10,958 nt of DNA from JBLIOB01 sp047639575 (GTDB lineage: Bacteria > Bacteroidota > Bacteroidia > Flavobacteriales_D > Parvicellaceae): NCBI GenBank assembly GCA_047639575.1, contig JBLIOB010000130.1, forward strand, positions 1 through 10,958. The letters are read 5' to 3'. A model generated the notes under the pieces. It did no database searches. It was given only the letters and a program-made list of their open reading frames with translations, and was not told the origin of the DNA. Positions within the stretch are counted from its first letter, which is position 1. Each line of letters starts with the position of its first letter. This document shows positions 6,821-10,958 of the stretch, one piece after another. The translations under genes and the position numbers were made by a program.

Positions 6821-6851
6821 CAAATGTAGTCTTAGAGACATTGGTAAACAA
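6821..6851 (-). promoter_or_regulatory. Probable porX operon promoter
   Basis: Read on the minus strand, TTG (6849-6851), 20 bases of spacer, then TACATTTG (6821-6828) match the Bacteroidota TTG-N(17-23)-TAnnTTTG consensus. This leaves 37 bases between the box and the porX ATG at 6783. The -33 element lies inside the first codons of the divergent HD gene, so the two genes share sequence at their start. Confidence 0.55.
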
Positions 6852-8067
6852 GAAGAAAATATTTAACGACCCGATCTATGGTTTTATTACGATTCCGTAT
6901 GAACTTATTTTAGATCTTATAGACCACCCTTATTTCCAGCGACTTAGAAGGATAAAACAATTGGGGCTTACAGACTTTGTTTACCCGGGAGCATTACATA
7001 CTAGGTTTCATCATGCTGTAGGATGCACTTATTTGATGCAAAAGGCGATTTTAAATCTTCGCCAAAAAGGTAATGAGATTACTGAAGAAGAGGCAATTGG
7101 CGTTACAGTAGCAATTTTACTTCATGATATCGGACATGGTCCATTTTCTCACGCATTAGAACATTCGCTAGTTGATGGAATAACACATGAGGAGATTTCG
7201 CTCCTAATCATGCAACAACTAAATATTGAATTTGATGGGCAATTAGATATAGCCATATCAATCTTCAAAAATTCTTACCCAAAAAAATTCTTACACCAGC
7301 TAGTATCTAGCCAACTGGATATGGACCGTTTAGATTACTTAAAGCGCGACAGTTTTTATTCGGGGGTTTCTGAAGGGGTAGTTAGCAGCGAACGGATTAT
7401 TCAGATGCTTGATGTAGTCAACGATGAATTAGTTGTTGAGCAAAAAGGAATTTACTCTGTTGAAAATTTTATCGTGGCCAGAAGGTTGATGTACTGGCAA
7501 GTATATCTTCATAAAACGGTGATTTCGGCAGAATTTATGTTGGTTAAAATATTGGAAAGGGCTAAGCTTATTGCTAGTTCCGGTACGAAGCTTTTTGGAT
7601 CACCAGCACTTATTCATTTTCTTACGCATAAAATTACCCAGACTGACTTCAACGGCACTGAAACGCTTGAAGCATTTACCAAATTAGATGACTATGATCT
7701 AATGGGTGCTATTAAAGTTTGGATCGATTCTGATGATAAGATTTTAGCCATATTATGTAAAGCCATTATTCATAGGAATCTGTTTAAAGTGACTATGAAT
7801 CCAGAAGCAACCGGCTCACAAGAACTGGAAAACATTACAACTGGAGTGATGGATTATTATCAAGTCTCTAGAACTGATGCAGAATACTTAATCATCAACG
7901 AAGAGATCGCCAACAATGCCTATAACCCTAAATTAGATTCGATCAATTTAGTTTTTAAGAATGGGGATATAAAAGATATTACCGAAGCTTCAGACAATTT
8001 GAATATTCAAGCGCTAACTCGGCCAGTAAAAAAGTATTTCGTCTGTCATCCTAAGCTACGGGATTAA
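6841..8067 (+). CDS. HD-domain phosphohydrolase (SAMHD1/dGTPase-like)
   Basis: This is a probable cytoplasmic metal-dependent phosphohydrolase acting on a nucleotide or related phosphate ester; the substrate cannot be read from sequence. With the TTG start at 6841 it is 408 residues and begins VNKKKIFNDPIYGFI after the initiator Met, like the family. The motif order is HPYFQRLRRIKQLG, then YPGALHTRFHHAVG with metal-ligand His58, LLHDIGHGPFSHALEH with His95-Asp96, and QLDMDRLDYLKRD with Asp162, giving the H...HD...D set of SAMHD1-type HD proteins. The C-terminal third is helical and less distinctive. The frame opens at another TTG (6811), but the -7 box overlaps it. No in-frame ATG occurs before the middle of the HD motif, so a non-ATG start is required. 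The gene is divergent from porX. In relatives I recall it next to lpxD; here a receptor gene intervenes. Confidence 0.87.
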   Translation: MVNKKKIFNDPIYGFITIPYELILDLIDHPYFQRLRRIKQLGLTDFVYPGALHTRFHHAVGCTYLMQKAILNLRQKGNEITEEEAIGVTVAILLHDIGHGPFSHALEHSLVDGITHEEISLLIMQQLNIEFDGQLDIAISIFKNSYPKKFLHQLVSSQLDMDRLDYLKRDSFYSGVSEGVVSSERIIQMLDVVNDELVVEQKGIYSVENFIVARRLMYWQVYLHKTVISAEFMLVKILERAKLIASSGTKLFGSPALIHFLTHKITQTDFNGTETLEAFTKLDDYDLMGAIKVWIDSDDKILAILCKAIIHRNLFKVTMNPEATGSQELENITTGVMDYYQVSRTDAEYLIINEEIANNAYNPKLDSINLVFKNGDIKDITEASDNLNIQALTRPVKKYFVCHPKLRD

Positions 8068-8123
8068 GCTTCCTTTCTACACCATCACGTTCATTGAATT
8101 TTTACAACTGTTGGTTGAATCAA

Positions 8124-8155
8124 TTGGAAGACTTTCTTTGTATTGTATAGCTTTG
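8124..8155 (+). promoter_or_regulatory. Probable promoter of the outer-membrane receptor gene
   Basis: TTG (8124-8126), a 21-base spacer and TAGCTTTG (8148-8155) fit the Bacteroidota promoter consensus well. Transcription would start near 8160, leaving a leader of roughly 37 bases to the ATG at 8197. This excludes the upstream in-frame ATG at 8143, which lies within the promoter. Confidence 0.6.
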
Positions 8156-8196
8156 CCAACTACAGCTACAATACAGAGCTATTAAATATAAAACCA

Positions 8197-10737
8197 ATGA
8201 AGTTGCTGATAACAATAGCTCTACTTACAGTTGTTCTGGCGGTATCAGCACAACCTCCTGGAGGAGGAAGAGGCGGAGAACGTGGTGGGCGAGGCGGAAA
8301 AATGAATTACGCCAGTATGCCAGCAATAGGAACGGTTTCTGGTTTCGTCCTTGATTCTTTAACGAGTGAAGCAATCCAATTTGCAACTATTAGAATTTAC
8401 TTAGCAAGAAAAGACAGCCTTGTTGGAGGTGGAGTAACTGATGAAAAAGGTTATTTCAAAATCTCTGAAGTTAGGCCCGGCCCACACTACTTGAAAATAG
8501 ACTTCATAGGATATCATGAAAAGAAATCATTTCGATTCATGCTAAAGCCTTCCAATCTCGTTCACGACATTGGTAAGTTTCAATTACTTCCTGATCAAAG
8601 CATGTTAGACCAGGCGGAAATTACTACTGAGAAAAAATTCATGCAGAGTTCTTTTGACAAGAAGATCTACAATGTCTCACAATTAATCTCATCTGAATCT
8701 GGAAGTGCATCAGAGATTTTAGAGGCAATTCCTTCCGTTCAGGTAGATATTGATGGAAACATTTCATTAAGAGGTAGTGGGAATGTTACGATTTTAATAG
8801 ATGGAAAACCATCGAGTCTCACTGGTTTCGACAGAGCAGCTATTTTAGAGCAAATTCCTGCCAGCTCAATAGATCGGATAGAGGTAATTACGAATCCATC
8901 TGCAAAATACGATCCGGATGGTATGGCTGGAATATTAAATGTGGTTCTTAAGAAAGACAAGAAGCAAGGTTTTAATGGAGCTATTTCTGGAGGGTATAGT
9001 GGAAATTACAATTACGATAAACTTTGGGGTGGTCTAAATGGATCCGCCAACATAAATTATCGAAGAAGTAAACTGAACTTGTATGCTAATTATGGTCATC
9101 GATCCAGTGACAGCTGGAGAGAAAATGTATCCTTCAGGGAAACTTTTTTCGATGACAGTTTACCGTTTTTAGATCAGTATTCGTTTGGCGGCAGAAGTCG
9201 TGAAAGTCATTTGATTAAAGGCGGGTTCGATTATGACTTTAATGAATTCAACGTTCTTTCCGTATCTGGAAATTATAGCATTAAATTATCTGGAAGCACC
9301 AACGACAAAACTTATAAAGAGCTAGATCCATCTGAAACACTTCAAAACCTTTTTGTGCGAGAAAGTGAATCAATAAAAAATAGTGACAGTTATGATATAG
9401 GTCTGAATCACACGAAAAAATTTAGAAAGGCAAATCAAGAGCTTGTGCTTCAAGCCAACTATTCTCATGCGGAGGGAATTGATCAAACCGACATCCAAGA
9501 AATCTATTTTGAAACAGATAGTAATTTACTGGCAATTGAGCCCTATCTCCAAAATAACTGGACTAATAGCAATAGTCAAATCATCACGTTACAAGCGGAT
9601 TTTACAACATCATATAAGAAGAAAGGTAAAGTAGAATTTGGATATAAATCAATCCTCAGGGATATCAACAATGACTTCAACTCGGAAACCTTCGATTCAG
9701 TTGAATCAGTTTATATCTCCGACACCCTTTTAAATAACAACTTTTTGTACAAGGAGGATGTGCATGCGCTTTATGGAACATTCGGAAATGAGTGGAAAAA
9801 GTGGAAGTATCAATTCGGCTTGCGTGCAGAAATGGTAGATATGGAGAGTCAATTAGTAACAACCAACGAAAACTTTAAGAATCCTTATACTAGCCTCTTT
9901 CCTAGTGGAAATCTAGCTTATGGGATTAACGAAAAAACGGAGATTCAAGTTAGTTATAGTAGAAGAATTCATAGACCGTCTATGCGTTCCGTGAATCCAT
10001 TTACCAACTTCTCTGATCCTGCTAACATTAGAGTCGGAAATCCATTTTTAAGACCTGAATACATCAATTCTTATGAGCTAGGGTTTATGAAATACAGCAA
10101 GAAAAATACATTTTCTTCCTCTCTGTTTTTTAAGCAAACCAACGATGTAATTACTCGACTGAGGTCGGTTGATACTTCTGGAGTAGGGACTTTGACCTAT
10201 TTCAACATTAACAAAGCCTATAACTATGGATTAGAGTTGGTCTTCATTACTAATGTGAAGAAGTGGCTTAACATCAATTCTAGTTTCACTTTCACCCAAA
10301 ACATATTAGATGGATCTAATGTAGAGTCTGATTTAAATATTGCTGGTATAACTTACTTCGGAAGAGTTATGGCGACCTTTAAAGTTAATAAGCAGTTCTC
10401 GATTCAAGCGAGTGCAAAATATTTTTCTGGGTTTGTTAGCTTGCAAGGAACGAGTGGTCCTTTTACATCTGCAGATTTAATGGCTAAATACTCTTTCTGG
10501 CAAAATAAAGCCAGCTTTAGTTTAAGATTAAAAGACGCCTTTAATACAAGACAATTCTCATACAGTTCTGTAGGGACTGGGTTTACTCAAGAATTCAGTA
10601 ATAAAAGGATGTCAAGAACCCTTAACATAACATTCTCTTATCGATTTGGAAAAATGGAGTCGAAACGTAAGAAGCGTGGAGATCGGGGCGGAAGACCCGA
10701 AGATAGTGGTGGAAGTCGTGACGATTTAGACATGTAA
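8197..10737 (+). CDS. Outer-membrane beta-barrel receptor (CarboxypepD-reg + plug + OMP_b-brl_3 type)
   Basis: This 846-residue TonB-dependent-receptor-like outer-membrane protein has an unknown ligand. The start at ATG 8197 gives a signal peptide (1-18, cleavage likely VSA|QP). A Gly/Arg-rich linker (about 20-34) comes next. A carboxypeptidase-regulatory-like beta sandwich (about 47-110: VSGFVLDS, then FATIRIY, DEKGYFKIS, GYHEKK) follows. The plug domain (about 155-255) contains SEILEAIPSVQVD, ISLRGSGNVTILIDG, IDRIEVITNPSAKYD and GILNVVLKK. The rest is a long barrel with alternating strands and a YSRRIHRPS...NPF...NPFLRPE stretch typical of the OMP_b-brl_3 group. The last strand (TLNITFSYRFG) is followed by a 28-residue basic Gly/Arg/Asp tail. 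I see no convincing TonB box and no SusD-like partner. The gene has its own promoter between the HD gene and lpxD. Confidence 0.9.
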   Translation: MKLLITIALLTVVLAVSAQPPGGGRGGERGGRGGKMNYASMPAIGTVSGFVLDSLTSEAIQFATIRIYLARKDSLVGGGVTDEKGYFKISEVRPGPHYLKIDFIGYHEKKSFRFMLKPSNLVHDIGKFQLLPDQSMLDQAEITTEKKFMQSSFDKKIYNVSQLISSESGSASEILEAIPSVQVDIDGNISLRGSGNVTILIDGKPSSLTGFDRAAILEQIPASSIDRIEVITNPSAKYDPDGMAGILNVVLKKDKKQGFNGAISGGYSGNYNYDKLWGGLNGSANINYRRSKLNLYANYGHRSSDSWRENVSFRETFFDDSLPFLDQYSFGGRSRESHLIKGGFDYDFNEFNVLSVSGNYSIKLSGSTNDKTYKELDPSETLQNLFVRESESIKNSDSYDIGLNHTKKFRKANQELVLQANYSHAEGIDQTDIQEIYFETDSNLLAIEPYLQNNWTNSNSQIITLQADFTTSYKKKGKVEFGYKSILRDINNDFNSETFDSVESVYISDTLLNNNFLYKEDVHALYGTFGNEWKKWKYQFGLRAEMVDMESQLVTTNENFKNPYTSLFPSGNLAYGINEKTEIQVSYSRRIHRPSMRSVNPFTNFSDPANIRVGNPFLRPEYINSYELGFMKYSKKNTFSSSLFFKQTNDVITRLRSVDTSGVGTLTYFNINKAYNYGLELVFITNVKKWLNINSSFTFTQNILDGSNVESDLNIAGITYFGRVMATFKVNKQFSIQASAKYFSGFVSLQGTSGPFTSADLMAKYSFWQNKASFSLRLKDAFNTRQFSYSSVGTGFTQEFSNKRMSRTLNITFSYRFGKMESKRKKRGDRGGRPEDSGGSRDDLDM

Positions 10738-10741
10738 TTAA

Positions 10742-10778
10742 GCATTAATCTAAGTCCATACTTCGGCCTATTTAATGC
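10742..10778. repeat. Inverted repeat downstream of the receptor gene
   Basis: GCATTAA (10742-10748) and TTAATGC (10772-10778) are perfect 7-bp arms around a 23-base loop, starting four bases after the receptor stop codon. The stem is AT-rich and no T-tract follows, so this is not a convincing rho-independent terminator; it could be a weak 3'-end structure. Confidence 0.3.
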
Positions 10779-10850
10779 GAAATTACGTCAATCGGGAGTC
10801 GTTTATTCAGGTATAAGCAATATTGGGTGTGATGGGGTCACATATTTTTA

Positions 10851-10858
10851 TAATTTTG
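10851..10858 (+). promoter_or_regulatory. Probable -7 box of lpxD
   Basis: TAATTTTG fits TAnnTTTG exactly and stands five bases before the ATG at 10864. The nearest TTG upstream (10823-10825) is 25 bases away, slightly outside the usual range. If active, it would produce a leaderless or nearly leaderless lpxD mRNA. Confidence 0.4.
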
Positions 10859-10863
10859 GGGCA

Positions 10864-10958
10864 ATGGAATTTTCGGCAGGACAAATTGCCCAATTACTTG
10901 GCGGCACTATAGAGGGAGACGAAAACACAACTGTGAATAACCTCTCTAAAATTGAAGA
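10864..10958 (+). CDS. lpxD: UDP-3-O-acylglucosamine N-acyltransferase LpxD, N-terminal fragment (3' truncated by window edge)
   Basis: LpxD adds the second 3-hydroxyacyl chain to UDP-3-O-acylglucosamine in lipid A synthesis in the cytoplasm. Only the first 31 codons and two bases are present. They read MEFSAGQIAQLLGGTIEGD, then a TTVNNLSKIE stretch. This is the typical start of the LpxD N-terminal uridine-binding domain (MEF, QIA-x-LL-GG-x-IEG, then V-x-NLSKIE). The hexapeptide-repeat domain lies beyond the window. The gene probably has its own promoter box directly upstream, and in this phylum it usually leads a cluster of lipid A genes. Confidence 0.87.
   Translation, partial: MEFSAGQIAQLLGGTIEGDENTTVNNLSKIE

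Noticed and set aside
8143..8196. Upstream ATG at 8143 for the outer-membrane receptor
   Set aside because: The extra 18 residues would hide the signal peptide, and the codon lies within the likely promoter; ATG 8197 starts a normal signal sequence.
10742..10778. Rho-independent terminator after the receptor gene
   Set aside because: The 7-bp arms are AT-rich with a 23-base loop and no following T-tract, so it is kept only as an inverted repeat.

Overview
The window looks like chromosomal core sequence from a Bacteroidota bacterium, probably of the Flavobacteriia/Cytophagia type. The evidence is a PorX-type response regulator with a C-terminal PglZ domain (type IX secretion control), the Bacteroidota form of alanine dehydrogenase, a large outer-membrane beta-barrel receptor with an N-terminal carboxypeptidase-regulatory-like domain, promoter boxes of the TAnnTTTG type, AT-rich intergenic DNA and an absence of clear Shine-Dalgarno sites. 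I see no tRNA, rRNA, CRISPR array, insertion sequence or phage gene.

Layout, left to right. Positions 1-449 hold the tail of a small membrane protein and a complete two-helix membrane protein resembling the DUF4190/'CCC motif' group. Next is aroB (minus), convergent with the membrane gene and divergent from a monofunctional proline dehydrogenase (plus). The proline dehydrogenase converges on a minus-strand gene for a membrane-anchored, cysteine-rich protein that appears to carry two copies of a DUF4258-like domain. Beyond a strong rho-independent terminator (3530-3564) lies a tight minus-strand operon, porX-tsaE-ald, whose genes overlap by 1 and 4 bases.

Divergent from porX is an HD-domain phosphohydrolase gene that seems to start at a TTG codon. 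The two -7 boxes between these genes face each other as an inverted repeat. After the HD gene come the receptor gene, with its own promoter, and the first 95 bases of lpxD (lipid A synthesis), which runs off the right edge.

How the genes relate: most are housekeeping genes (shikimate pathway, proline and alanine catabolism, tRNA t6A modification, lipid A synthesis). The regulatory centre is porX, which responds to envelope and type IX secretion status, next to a probable nucleotide or phosphate-ester hydrolase. The least ordinary items are the face-to-face porX/HD promoter, the duplicated cysteine-rich DUF4258-like protein, an alanine dehydrogenase homologue with Gln at the usual catalytic His position, several genes with promoter boxes so close to the ATG that leaderless mRNAs are likely, and a receptor with Gly/Arg-rich segments at both ends. 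I found no clear new multi-gene system.
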